Below are positions 10,256 through 20,836 of a stretch of 64,000 nucleotides of DNA, piece after piece (position 1 is the first letter of the stretch; the number at the start of each line of letters is the position of its first letter). Under the pieces are notes generated by a model, which was not told the origin of the DNA, did no database searches, and saw only the letters and a program-made list of their open reading frames with translations. The stretch comes from Lunularia cruciata. Taxonomy: Eukaryota; Streptophyta; Marchantiopsida; Lunulariales; Lunulariaceae. The stretch spans positions 8,400,744 to 8,464,743 of the forward strand of contig OX419759.1 of assembly GCA_948567375.1 (NCBI GenBank), read 5' to 3'. The position numbers were made by a program, and so were the translations under genes.

Positions 10256-11129
10256 GGTGATCTAATGTCAACCAAAGAGTGATAGGATGGTAAGTAATAG
10301 GTTGTTCCCTTGAGGATACATGTAAAAATAGCTAGAATTAAAGAGAAGTGTCACTATCTTGCAATTTTTTTATTATTTCCTATTTAACTTTTTGGAAAAA
10401 AAACACTCCCAAAAGAGGTGTCACTCCTTGTGCCACACTATAGAAAAGGGGAAAATAAAGATTACTTTCACCACAAGTAGGTTCCAAATTATTATTGAAG
10501 GTTATCATTCACTCCACTCCAACAGGCACTTCACTCTAAAGGCTTTGACTCTGAAGACTAGTGTAGTAGAAAGGACAAGTCCAATTGAGTCTTTGTATCA
10601 AGAAAATTTCTTGCTTTTTGATTTTGTGGCAAAATTTCTTGCTTTTTGATTTTGTAAGTGCCAACGCTCCAACTCATCTTTGATCCTTGCACTACTTCAC
10701 TCCTTCAAAACCGTAGGGATCACACACTTCAAACAAGTATAAATGTTTCTCTACACTCAAGCACTTGTGTTCCTACTATGAAGATTCCTCACCACTACTC
10801 AACAAAGATGTTCAATAGATAGTCAATATGCAAACAAACTACAACAAAGAACTTGGTTATGAAAAAGTGAACTCAATTTATAATGGACTTAAGCATTGAA
10901 TCTTTTCTCTAGCTCAACTCCAAAGGGATCTAATTGTGAAAGTACTCCAAAGTTCTTCTTCCTACATATACACTATAGAATTTGATTATAATTTATCTTA
11001 TGCTAAGCATAAATATCTAGGTAAATTAGGCACCTTACATGTGTCATAGAAGGTGTTAGGTCTTCTCCAAATTTACAACTCCAAAGGTGACAATTACATA
11101 AGTTTTTTCAACTCCAAGGGCTTGCCTCC

Positions 11130-11490
11130 CCAAAGGTATTTAAAATAGAAAGGTTTGTCAAAATTTGAAGGCCTTCCAACCTGAAGGTCCATACAACTCT
11201 AAAAGCCTTCCTCCCCAAATGGATTTACAACTACAAAGGCATGTTCAACTCTGGATGCCTTCATCCTTAAAAGTCTATACAAATCTGAAGTCCTTCCTTC
11301 CCAAAGGTATTTACAACTACAAAGGCATGTTCAACTCTGGATGCCTTCATCCTTAAAGGTCTATACGAATCTGAAGTCCTTCATTCCCAAAGGTATTTAC
11401 AAGTACAAAGGTCTGTTCAACTCCAAAGATTTTTACAACTCTGAAGGCACTCCTCCCTCAAGGATTTACAATTTCAAAGGCCTTCTTCGA
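11130..11490. repeat. 86-bp tandem repeat
   Basis: The word ctacaaaggc or a close variant recurs at 11231, 11317 and 11403, giving an 86-bp period. Two central units are nearly identical (acaaaggcatgttcaactct...). Flanking units are degenerate, and looser copies of 'caactccaaagg' extend to about 11040. Noncoding as far as can be seen. Confidence 0.75.
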
Positions 11491-11950
11491 AAGGTCTATA
11501 CAAACCTTTGGGAATTTTGAAACTTCAAATGCTTGTACTTTTGATATGACCTCCAAATGCTATGATTTTTTTTTCAATGAAAGGCCTTGAGATAACAATT
11601 TTAATGAGATGAAGATCATGACATTGGACATGTAATCAAGAAAATATTAGCATCAAAGTGCATGTAATAATATTCCATCGGGGTTGAAGACTCTTCTTAG
11701 TACTAACTAGTAGAAAAGACTCTTTATACCCAAGTTCTTGGTACATTGCTATGTGAAAAGATAAATCCAAAGAATAACCAAACAAAAGGTTTCCTTCTCC
11801 TAACATGAAAATATTCTATCATATCCTAACCTAAAAAAGAAAACAAGACAAAATTGTAGATTTTGTTGAAAGGTGTGCACCACAATAACTAAGTGCTTAT
11901 GTTTTCTTTACATAGATGAGCATAAATAAATGGAGTTAACAGGTCTATAC

Positions 11951-11973
11951 TTAGGTTAGGTTAGGTTAGGTTA
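11951..11973 (+). repeat. Short (TTAGG)n tract
   Basis: Four consecutive TTAGG pentamers directly before the longer 27-bp array. It differs from the plant telomere heptamer TTTAGGG and is probably a simple-sequence expansion. Confidence 0.8.
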
Positions 11974-11974
11974 T

Positions 11975-12230
11975 ACTTAGGTTTGCCATGCATAAATATG
12001 TGCCTAGTTTTGCAATGCATAAGTGTGTACTTGTTTTTGCTAGGTATAGGTGGGTTCACATATTTGCCATGCACAGGTGATTGCATAGGTATACCTTGTA
12101 TAAATGATAGTCTAGGTTTACTATGCATATGTAGGTGCTCAGATTTAGCTTGCATATGTAATCCCTTAGGTTTACCTCACACATGTGAATGCTTACCTTT
12201 GCTTGGACCTCATTTAAATTCCATTCTATT
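11975..12230. repeat. 27-bp minisatellite, long array
   Basis: Eight to nine diverged copies; the phase word near gccatgcat recurs at about 11985, 12012, 12039, 12066, 12093, 12120, 12147 and 12174. Because 27 is a multiple of three, both strands are open here (plus 11983-12243, minus 11961-12155) with 9-residue periodicity. The openness follows from the repeat and is not evidence of a gene. Confidence 0.75.
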
Positions 12231-13012
12231 TTACCATATGTAAAATAATTCCAAAAGTTTATAATCTTTGAAGCCCATGCTTGATGTGGGAGATCCATGC
12301 ACATGCCTTGATATAGAATTTTAGTTTTATTTTAAAATCTTGAAAAATTAGAGGATTTTGGGCATTTCTTCATACATGTTATTCTTGAAAGCTAATTTTG
12401 AGAAGTGAGATTCATGTATGTCATGCCTTGATATAGAAATTTCTTAATTTTGAAACAATACTCAAATTGGAGCTTTAAGGCTTTCTTTTTGTTAAGAAAA
12501 AATACTCAAATTAAGGCTTTAAGATTTATTGTTAAGATACTTCTATAAAAAAATTTGGTGCAAATAAATATAAAGATGCATGTCCTTAATGCTTATGTAT
12601 TTTGCATGAATTTTTGGTTTTATTAATTAGCTTTATTTAATGTTTCTATGCTTTCAAAAGGGTTTAATTCAAGATAAATAAACTTTGAGGTTAAAAAATA
12701 TTTTTTGCTTAATAAACAACATGGTATCAACATGGTAGCTCTACAAATAAATAACATTAATACCTTACCAAGGTGAAGGATTATATCTAGCAACCAAGAA
12801 ATTTATTTGGTTCTTGGTCTTTGTGATTGATTATTAAGTACTTCTTTCCTTACTTTTACTAGATAAATAATGTTTCTATAGAACTCAAAAGTAATATTAG
12901 ACTTTTATCCTTTGACTATCATCATTTAATATATATTTATTATAATTTAATATATATTGATGATGGAGGATGGTAAAAAAGGTTTTGTATTTTGTACCTC
13001 ATATTCTATTAT

Positions 13013-13402
13013 TGTAACAATATGGAATTTAGCAATGAAGTTAGTTAGTGCTAACACATTAGTAGGTAAACCAAATTAGCCTAAAATGCTCCAAAAGTAT
13101 CTAAGAAGCTTCTTAAGAAGTTTCTTGGTTAGCTTAGCTTGCATCCCAAGTAAGTAGCTTCTAGAAGCTTCAAACTAGCTTAGCTTGCACGTCAAGTAAA
13201 CGGTTTTTTGAAAAACTTCTTGATTAACTTGGCTTGCACTCCAAGAAAGTGACTCAAGGAAGCTTCTTGAGAAGCTTCCCAAGAGCCTTGTATGCTCCCT
13301 ATAAATACCAAAGCAAAAGCTCATTTGGATTTTTCCCTTATTCAAGTGTCCCAATGTGATCTTCCATTCTCCCATTTATCTCCTTGGTCTCGGTCTTTTA
13401 CA
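13013..13402 (+). repeat. A3 5' LTR
   Basis: 390 bp, TGTAACAA...TTTTACA. It carries TTCnnGAAnnTTC at 13159-13171, further GAAGCTTC words at about 13104-13127 and 13259-13280, and TATAAATA at 13300-13307. A decayed iMet primer site (ttggtatttgaac) follows at 13403. Confidence 0.9.
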
Positions 13403-13785
13403 TTGGTATTTGAACAAAAATGGGATGGATGGAATTTTTGGACCATCAAATCCATTTCCACCAAACCATTGGGATTTTTGCGTCTAGGTACTATTCAAGC
13501 ATCATTTTACACAATTCATTACCTCACATTTTGGGCATAATTTTCTAAATACAATCACTTTGTTTGAGGAACCCTTGGAACTTTTGTTTGTAACTTATGG
13601 AGAACGGTGGATATGTTGCATCTATGTGTTAGTAAATTAAATAAATTGGGAGTAGTGTGATAAACTAGTAATCATGGTGGCAATATCTAAGGTTATCATT
13701 ATTATATAATAACAAATTGAGCACCTTACTCAATTGTTGGATGAGCGAGACCAGCAACAACAAGAGCACATAAAGAGAGCACATT

Positions 13786-14560
13786 TCAAGAAGGAGAGGA
13801 CCAAATCCAATTTCCAAAACAAAAGGTACTTGATGGCAAGAATCTCTTGGACATAATGGAGAATTTGTATTTGACTGGGAATGTTATTTTGAGGCTACAA
13901 ACCTTCAAGATGAATGGAAACAAATTCTCTTAACTTCACGCCAATTGGACGGAGCAGCAAAGCTATGGTGGTGATTTGGAGTGGAGCAAGCTGAAAGGAA
14001 ATATGTTGCACAAATCATGACATTGAAAGATTCAAGGGTGCAATAATTAGGCAATTCCAAGCAATAAATGCCACACGAGCTACACGAGATAAGTTGGCAG
14101 AGTTGAAGCATATTGGTTTTGTAAGAAGTTACATCATGCAATTCCATAACATCATTATGAAAATTCTAGATAGAATATATGGTGAAGCTCTAGATTGATT
14201 TGTGAGGAGCTTGAAGTCACAAACCAAATTAGAAGTGACTATGCAAGAGCCAAAATACTTGGAAGAAGCCATGCAGCTAGCAAAGCACTTTGATTCCTTG
14301 GTTGCAACAACTTAGTCTCGACCTCGACCTTCAAAAAATCAACTAGCACATTATACACATGTGGAGGAGCCAACACTGATGGAGATCAATGCCATCTAAT
14401 GAAGGCCACCTGGTACAATGGATTTGGAAAGATTATGGCAAATTGGTGGTTGCTCTTATTGTTGCCAAATTGTACATCATATTGTTGAATGTCCACTCAA
14501 GAATGGGCAATCAAAATAAATTGCCCAAATGGAGGTTGTGGAGCAAAATGATCATGAAAA
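13786..14560 (+). pseudogene. A3 gag with zinc knuckle, decayed
   Basis: Broken plus-strand frames match the gag of A4, A5 and A6: a stretch around 'ggagaatttgtatttgactggg', then a capsid-like segment, then near 14445-14560 the nucleocapsid knuckle region with a readable ...HIIEC-like tail. Multiple in-frame stops (for example in the segment 14140-14320) prevent a product. Gag would form the virus-like particle in which reverse transcription occurs. Identification rests on position and similarity to the sister copies. Confidence 0.65.
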
Positions 14561-14581
14561 TTAGGAATCCAAGTAGGAGAT

Positions 14582-14960
14582 TTGGAGCCACCTACTAGAA
14601 ACTTGATTAGTTCCAATGGGATTGAGGGCTCAACCTATATAACATTGCTTCACTTGCAAGGTATGATATTTAATCATAGTTGTAGTATATTGCTTGATTC
14701 TAGAAGTTCAAAGAATCATATGTTTATGCAATTAGCAAAAGAATTGAGTATTCCTATCAAACCAATAATTGGAAGTGGATTGATGATGGCGGATGGTAGA
14801 AAGGGTTATGTATTCTGTACCTTATATCTTGTTACCTTCAAGATTGGGAAGGAGTATTTGGAGTGTATGAGTTTGTAGTGGCACCTTTGCATTATGATGT
14901 CATTTTGAGTTTACCTTGGCTTGAATATCATAATGTTCAATTTGACTAGAATCAATGATA
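14582..14960 (+). pseudogene. A3 aspartic protease, decayed
   Basis: A 98-codon open stretch (14582-14878) carries the retropepsin core. The active-site region reads LLDSRSSKNH, where the expected Asp-Ser-Gly has Arg for Gly. It is followed by AKELSIPIKPIIGSGLMMAD, typical of this family. The frame then breaks at 'gagtttgtagtggc'. In the ancestor this domain cut the Gag-Pol precursor. The substitution of the Gly and the frameshift show that it is dead. Confidence 0.75.
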
Positions 14961-15035
14961 AATTCAAGTACAACACCAAGATAGGACTTTTTGATTCGGT
15001 TGTTTGGCACCTTTGAGCAAGACACCTAAGAATAA

Positions 15036-15465
15036 TTAGTCCCAAGATCGGATTTTTGTCAAGAAAGTAGCCATAGAGCAAACTTTGAGGGAAGATAAGT
15101 CCCAAGATGGAAGTTTGTCAATGAAGCAGCTATAAAGCAAGCTTTGGAGGAAGATAAGTTTGTTTTCACGGTATGGATCAAGCAGATTACACAAGGAGAA
15201 TTTGAGGAGGGTCAAGAGCCTCATCAAGCAATGGTTGATCAAATAGTTCAAGAGTTTGCGGATGTGTTTTTGGGTGATCTGCCAAAGGGATTACACTCCG
15301 ATCGTGGTATGCCCTTCAAGATTGAATTATTGCCAATGAGTAACCTAGTGAGTAGATCAATCTATCGGCTCTCACCAAAGGAGTTAGAGGAGTTTTGAAC
15401 AGTACTTATGGAGTTTTTGGAGAATTATTTCATACAACATAGTACATCTCCTTAAGAAGCACTAA
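15036..15465 (+). pseudogene. A3 protease-RT linker and RT start
   Basis: Contains degenerate 60-bp linker repeats (about 15036-15165; word 'agcaagctttg' recurs), then at 15144-15398 an open stretch leading into RT (VDQIVQEFADVFLGDLPKGL, then [10 protein letters not shown]). It ends exactly where A4 inserted, after 'agcactaa'. The RT continues at 21107. Confidence 0.7.
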
Positions 15466-15891
15466 TATAACAATATGGAGTTAGTGACATAGTTAGTAAG
15501 GCTAACAAAGTAGAGAATAAGTCAAATTAGTCCAGAATAAGCCAAATTAGTCCAGAATATTCCAAAAACATCTAGGAAGCTTCTTGGGAAGCTTCTCAAG
15601 TAGCTTAAGTTGCACTCCAAGCAGGTAACTTCTAGAAACTTCTAACTAGCTTAGCTTGCACGCCAATTAGACAACTTTTAGAAGGAAGTTTCTTGAGAAG
15701 CTTCCTAGTTAACTTGGCTTGCACTCTAAGAAAGTGGCTCAAGGAAGCTTCTCAAAGGCCTTGTATCTTACTTGCTACCTATAAATACCAAAGCCAAAGC
15801 TCATGCTAGGCATTTGGAGTTTTCCCACATTCAAGTATCCAAATGTGAGTTTTCATTATCCTATTTCTCTCCTCGGTCTCGATCTTTTACA
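15466..15891 (+). repeat. A4 5' LTR
   Basis: 426 bp. Its first two bases are TA, not TG, a likely transition. It contains a private 20-bp tandem duplication (tcaaattagtccagaataag region, about 15510-15560), TTCnnGAAnnTTC at 15630-15642 and TATAAATA at 15780-15787. It ends TTTTACA directly before the primer site. Confidence 0.9.
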
Positions 15892-15904
15892 TTGGTATCA
15901 GAGT
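15892..15904 (+). promoter_or_regulatory. A4 primer binding site (initiator Met tRNA)
   Basis: TTGGTATCAGAGT begins immediately after the LTR and matches the plant iMet primer site TGGTATCAGAGC except for the last base. Confidence 0.88.
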
Positions 15905-16239
15905 AGGAATGGGATGGATGGAATTTATAGACCACCAAATCCACTTCCAGCAAACCATTGGGATTTTCATGTCCAAGTACTACCCAAGCATTGTTTCATG
16001 TAATTCATCACCTCACATTTTGGATAAGATTTTATGTATATGATCACCATATTTGAGGAACCCTTGGTGCTTCCAATGGTAACTTATGGAGAATGGTCGA
16101 TGTGCTGCTTCTATGTGTTGATAAATTAGATAGATTAGGGGTGGCATAATAGAGTAGCAACCATGGCAGTAATGCTCAACCTTATCATTGTTATGCAGCA
16201 AAAAATTAAGCACCTTACTTGATTGTTGGATGAGCAAGA

Positions 16240-17010
16240 TCTTTTACAACAAGAGTGCATAGAGAGAATACCAGTTCAAGAAGGAGAAGATCAAATTTGA
16301 TTCATTAAACCCAAGGTATTTGAAGGCAAGAGTCTTTTGAGTGTAGTGGAGAATTTTTTGTTTGATTGTGAAAGTTATCTTGAAGCTACTAATCTACAAG
16401 ATGAGCAAAAGTAGATTCTCTTAGCTTCTAGCCAATTGGATGGAGTAGCAAAGCTATGGTAGAGATTCTGAGTGGAGCGAGTAGAAAGATAAATTGTTAC
16501 ACCAATCTTGATATTGGCAAAATTCAAAAGGCAATAATTAATTGGTTCTAAGCTATAAATGCCACACAATATGCATGAGATAGGTTGGTAGAATTGAAAC
16601 AGATTGGTTCTATAAGAAGTAACATCATGCAATTCTAGAACACTATCATGCAAATTCTAAATATCTTGGAAGGTGAAGCTCTGGATTGATTTGTGAGGGG
16701 CTTGAAGTCAAGAACCAAGTTAAAGGTAACCATGTGAGAGCCACAACACTTGGAAGAAGCCATGTGGTTGGCCAAACATTTTGATTCCTTGGTTGCAACA
16801 ACTTTGTCTTGACCTTGACCTCCACAGAACCTATTGATACACTACACATGGGTGGAAGAGCCAGCACCAATGGAGATTGATGCCATTCAACAAAGGCCGC
16901 TTAGCACTATAGATAGAGAGAAAACTATGACAAAATAGTGGTTGTTTTTTTGTTGCCAATTTGGACATTGCATTGTTGAATGTCCATTCAAGAATGGGTA
17001 ACCTCAACAA
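16240..17010 (+). pseudogene. A4 gag with zinc knuckle, decayed
   Basis: Similar to the gag of A6 (30740-31260 minus) over its length, with stops in every frame. The nucleocapsid knuckle is legible near 16945-16995 as CQFGHCIVECPF, preserving Cys-x4-His-x4-Cys. Residues of a capsid domain (ATNLQDE, SQLDGVAKLW) can be read in pieces at 16320-16460. The ancestral role is RNA packaging and particle assembly. Confidence 0.7.
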
Positions 17011-17093
17011 GTTTCTCAGATGGAGTTTGTGGAGCAGAATGATCAAGGAAACAAGGAATCCCAAAAGGAGATTTCAAGCCACCTATTGGGAAC

Positions 17094-17450
17094 TTGATTA
17101 ATTCCAATGGGATTTTAGGCTTGACCTATGCAAGTTTACTTCATTTGCAAGGTATGATATCTAATCAGGGTTGTAGGATTTTGGTTGATTCTAAAAGTTC
17201 AAAGAATTGCATATCTATGCAAGTAGCAAAGGAATTGGGTATTCCTATCAAGCTAGTAATTGGAAGTAGATTGATGATGGCGGATGGTAAAAAGGGATCT
17301 ACATTCCATACCTTGCATCTTGTTACCTTCAAGATTGGGAAGGAGTATTTGGAGTGTATGAGGTTTGTAGTGGCACCTCTACACTATGATATCATTCTAG
17401 GTCTACATTGGCTTGAACGTCATAAGGTTCAATTTGATTGGACCCAATGA
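17094..17450 (+). pseudogene. A4 aspartic protease region
   Basis: A 118-codon open stretch with the retropepsin fold signature. ILVDSKSSKNC is at the catalytic site (Gly replaced by Lys), then VAKELGIPIK and MMADGKKG in the flap region, and VVAPLHYDIILGLHWLERH near the C-terminus, the usual ILGxxWL motif of Ty3/gypsy proteases. It ends at a TGA. It lies between gag and the repeat linker, as in all family-A copies. Loss of the catalytic Gly makes activity unlikely. Confidence 0.8.
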
Positions 17451-17525
17451 CAAATTCAAGTACAACACCAAGGTAGAAATTTTTGGTTAGGTTGTCTATC
17501 ACCTCTGAGTAAGACACCTAAGAAT

Positions 17526-17710
17526 AGTCATTCCCAAGATGGGAAGTTTGTCAAGAAGGTAGCCATAGAGTAAGCTTTGAAGGGAGATGAGTTCCAAGAT
17601 GGGAAGTTTACCAAGAGCACAACCATGGAGCAAGCTTTGAAGACAAATGAGTCCCTAGATGGGAAGTTTTTTAGTGAAGCAGCCATAGAGCAAGCTTTGG
17701 AGGAAGATAA
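17526..17710 (+). repeat. A4 in-frame 60-bp linker repeats
   Basis: Three imperfect copies of a ~60-bp unit between protease and RT, each with 'gatgggaagttt...agccatagagcaagctttg'. Translated, each unit resembles DGKF..(K/E)AAIEQAL..DE. The same array is at 15036-15165, 29870-30036, 33700-33860 and 34960-35135. Confidence 0.8.
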
Positions 17711-17724
17711 AATCTGTATTTGCG

Positions 17725-18414
17725 GTGTGGATCAAGCCAATTGCACAAGGACAATCTAAGGAGGGCCAAGAGCTTCATCAAGCAATGGTTGATCAGATAG
17801 TTCAAGAGTTTGCAGACATGTTTCTATATGATCTGCCAAATGGATTACCCTCTAATTGCGATATGCCTTTCAAGATCAAGTTATTGCTAGAGAGTACTCC
17901 AATGAGTAGACCAATCTATCAATTCTCACCAAAGGAGTTGGAAGAGTTGCGAATAACACTTCTAGAGTTGTTGGAGAAGGACTTCATACAACATAGTACC
18001 TCTCCTTGGGGAGCACTAGTACTATTTGTTCCAAAGAAGGATGGAGGACTTCATTTTTATATTGAATATTGTGGGCTCAATAAGCAAATAGTGAAGAATA
18101 CATATCTCTTGCCTCAGATCTATGACTTGCTTGATCAACTGAGTGGAGCACAATACTTTTCCAAGTTGGATCTTTGTAGCAACTATTGGCAAATCCCTAT
18201 TGATAAGGAAGATGTGCAAAAGATTACCTTTTGCACAAGGTATGGACATTTTGAGTGGAGAGTTCTACCTTTTAGGCTCACTAATGCTCCAACTATCTTC
18301 ATGGATCAGATGCATTGGGTGTTGGAAGGACTATTGCATCGATATGTGGTGGTGTTCTTGGATGATATCTTGATCTATTGCAAGACAAAGGCAAAACATA
18401 TGAATCACGTGTGA
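17725..18414 (+). pseudogene. A4 reverse transcriptase
   Basis: A 229-codon open stretch, the longest transposon frame in the window. It starts in the linker and covers fingers and palm: the entry motif ending [29 protein letters not shown], the catalytic FSKLDL (Asp codon 18169-18171) and the active-site pair in VVFLDDILIY (18361-18366), with LTNAPTIFMDQM between them. It lacks an ATG consistent with its being part of a polyprotein, and stops at 18412-18414 before the thumb. All catalytic Asp codons are intact, but the ORF is truncated relative to a full pol. Confidence 0.9.
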
Positions 18415-19140
18415 GAAGTCCTAAGATGACAACGACAATGGAAATTTTATTGCAAGAAATTGAAATATGCCTTTTGGCAAAAGGAGGTCACCTTCTTGGG
18501 TCACAAGATCTCATTGGAAGGGATTAAGATGGAAGAGGAGAAAATCAAGGTCATTATTGATTAGCCTACTCCAAAGGATGCTACAGAAGTATTGACATTT
18601 AATGGATTGGCCAATTTTTACCAATGGTTCATCCATTATTATGCTCACATGGTTGCACCAATGACTGACCTCTTGGGGAAGATCTCAAGCTTCCAATGGA
18701 GCACCAAGCATGAAGAAGCATTCCAAAAGTTGAAACATATGGTGTCTTCAACACTCATCTTTCAACAATATGATCCTCAACTACCTTGTGTGGTTGATTT
18801 TGATGCTTCTAACTTTACAATTGGAGTAGTGTTGCAATACAAATTCCCGGGTGGACTACATCTATTTGCCTTTGTGTCTTGCCAACTAAATATAGCTGAA
18901 AGAAATTACTTTGCTCAAGATCGAGAACAACTTGCAATGGTCTATGCCACTAAAGTATAGAAGCATAATCTCTTAGAGAAACAAGTGATCATGTGAACCG
19001 ATCACAAACCATTGTTGCAAAATTTACACTTGGAACACATGAAGAGTCGCCATCATCGATGGGAGGAGAAACTCCAATTGTTTGATATCAAACTTGAGTA
19101 CAAACCATGTCAGTTCTATGTCATCCCTGATGCTCTATCA
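18415..19140 (+). pseudogene. A4 RT thumb and RNase H
   Basis: Begins with thumb sequence in broken frame (…FWQKEVTFLGH). From 18592 to 18960 an open stretch carries the connection and RNase H start: GLANFYQWFIHYYAHMVAP, KHEEAFQKLKHMV, then VVDFDASNFTIGVVLQ with the first RNase H Asp, and EQLAMVYATKV. The remaining RNase H (TDHKPLL-like, to 19140) follows after a TAG at 18958-18960. It would degrade the RNA strand during reverse transcription. Confidence 0.8.
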
Positions 19141-20110
19141 TGGTGATCTCATTTGAAGTCTCTTCCTCTCATCACAATGGCAATTACAATGGTGGCAATT
19201 GATCCAAGGTCCAAAACGAGTTTTGGTCAGCTCTACAACAAGATCCTTTTTTTCCAAATGGTACATGGTCGTCTTACAGCATGTGACAAGGAGTACAACA
19301 CATTCTCCTTCAAGGAAGGCCTTCTATTCCTGAGGACCAGATCTATGTTCTAGCCAAAGATTATCTCCGACTTTTGCATCTTCAAGAAGCCCATGATTTA
19401 TTGATAGCTAGTCATATGGGTGTGGATAAGACCTTGGGTACCCTCCAATGGCAATAGTGGTGGCTCAACATGACACAAGATGTTCATGACTTTGTCCAAT
19501 TGTGTGAAAGCTGCCAACGTAACAAGGCCAACAACCAAAAGCCAAATGGACTCCTTCAACCACTCTCCATTCCATCCACTTGATGAGAACACATGAGCTT
19601 GGATCTCATCACATCCTTGCCCAAGACAAAGCAAGGACACCTCTCAATCGTAGTGTTTCTGGATAAGCTTAGTAAGCAAATCCACTTGGCACCAACCGTT
19701 GATATTGTAGATGCTCCAACCTTAGCACAATCTACTTTGAAAATGTCTTCAAGCATCATGGGATGCCATTGTGTACTCATCTCCGACTGTGATCCTCAAT
19801 TCACTAGGAAGTTTTGGCAAGCACTCTTCCAAATACTCAACACTACGCTTGTTTTGTCCATAACCTATCATCCTCAAACTAATGGACAAACCAAATGTGA
19901 AAATTGCACCTCGGAGGTATAATGCATACCTTGGTCAATGTCCACCATACCAATTGGGATGAATGTCTTGCAACTACAGAATTTACCTACAACAATTCCA
20001 AACAAGCAAGCACCAAATTTTCTTTTTTCTTTCTCAATTTTGCCCAAGATCCGCTTGTCCCAGATTCTCTTCTTGCTCCTTCTCCATCTTAGGTTGCTCA
20101 TACTTCAAAC
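19141..20110 (+). pseudogene. A4 integrase, decayed
   Basis: The zinc-binding N-terminus is legible around 19380-19520 (His pair in AHDL...SHMG, then CESC). The core follows at 19593-19922 with MSLDLITSLPKTKQG (first catalytic Asp), LISDCDPQF (second Asp) and YHPQTNGQTKCEN (Glu), the D,D-35-E set. Frameshifts near 19920 and 19580 (TGG to TGA before 'gaacatgagc') break it. It would insert the cDNA into chromosomes. Confidence 0.82.
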
Positions 20111-20680
20111 TTCTTGACCACCATCTCCAAATCTCTCCAACAAGCCAAATCTCACCTCCTTGTTACTCAAAATCATCAAAAACAATATGCAGACCACCAT
20201 TCTTGTGATCTCACCTTTGAATTCGGTGATAAAGTTATGTTATCCTCTAGTAATCTACCCCTCTCACTTGATACCCAAGTTTTTAAACTTGCCCCTAATT
20301 AGATAGGACACTTTGATGTTACCCACATTGTCTCTTCTGTTGCTTATCACCTTGCCTTGTCTTGTCATATGTGCATCCATCCTGTCTTTCATGTTTCCAA
20401 GTTGAAGCCCTTTGATCCTAACCCCTCTTCTTTTTCCTCTCAAGTACAAACCCCTCCTCCTCTTGTCCATATCAATTATCATGAGGAGTACAAAGTTGAT
20501 TATATCCTTGCACATCACCACATTCAATGAGGATGCAAACAACATACGGAGTACAAGGTCCTTTGGAAAAGGTATCCCCTTCATGATGCCACATGGGAAT
20601 CTCTTTCTCACCTCTTGAATGCATAGACAACCATCCAAGAGTTTCAAGCTTCAATGGCAACAAGGACTTCACCAACTAGC
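20111..20680 (+). pseudogene. A4 integrase C-terminus and chromodomain
   Basis: Contains the GPF/Y-like module (NWIGPFD in sister copies; here a TAG at 20300-20302 replaces the Trp codon) and, near 20540-20620, a chromodomain-type segment reading EYKVLWKRYPLHDATWE across a frameshift. In chromoviruses this domain directs integration toward chromatin with particular histone marks. That targeting would fit the nested insertions here, but it is an inference. Confidence 0.7.
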
Positions 20681-20690
20681 GGTGGGGGAA
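20681..20690 (+). promoter_or_regulatory. A4 polypurine tract
   Basis: ggtgggggaa lies two bases before the 3' LTR, the position at which plus-strand DNA synthesis is primed. Confidence 0.85.
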
Positions 20691-20836
20691 TATGTAACAA
20701 TATGGAGTTTAGCGACATAGTTAGTAAGGATAGTGAAATAGAGAATAAGCCAAAATATTCCAAAATATTCCATAAGCATCTAAGAAGCTTCTTGGGAAGT
20801 TTCTTGACTAGCTTAACTTGCATCTCAAGCAGGTAA

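Larger units (their letters stand above)
8700..12956. other. AT-rich intergenic block with local repeats
   Basis: No gene, LTR or pol similarity was seen in about 4.2 kb. Short open stretches here are AT-rich and unlike any family. The block contains the fold-back 9331-9468, minisatellite arrays at 10145-10255 and 11975-12230, the 86-bp repeat at 11130-11490 and a 29-bp tandem duplication at about 10605-10656 (tttcttgctttttgatttt twice). Confidence 0.6.

Noticed and set aside
11951-11973. Telomere sequence
   Set aside because: Only four TTAGG pentamers, not the plant heptamer, directly next to another simple repeat; most likely a local expansion.
11961-12304. Open stretches on both strands (64-86 codons) that look like a Cys-rich repeat protein
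   Set aside because: The 27-bp repeat keeps three frames open by periodicity; both strands being open argues for a minisatellite and not a gene.
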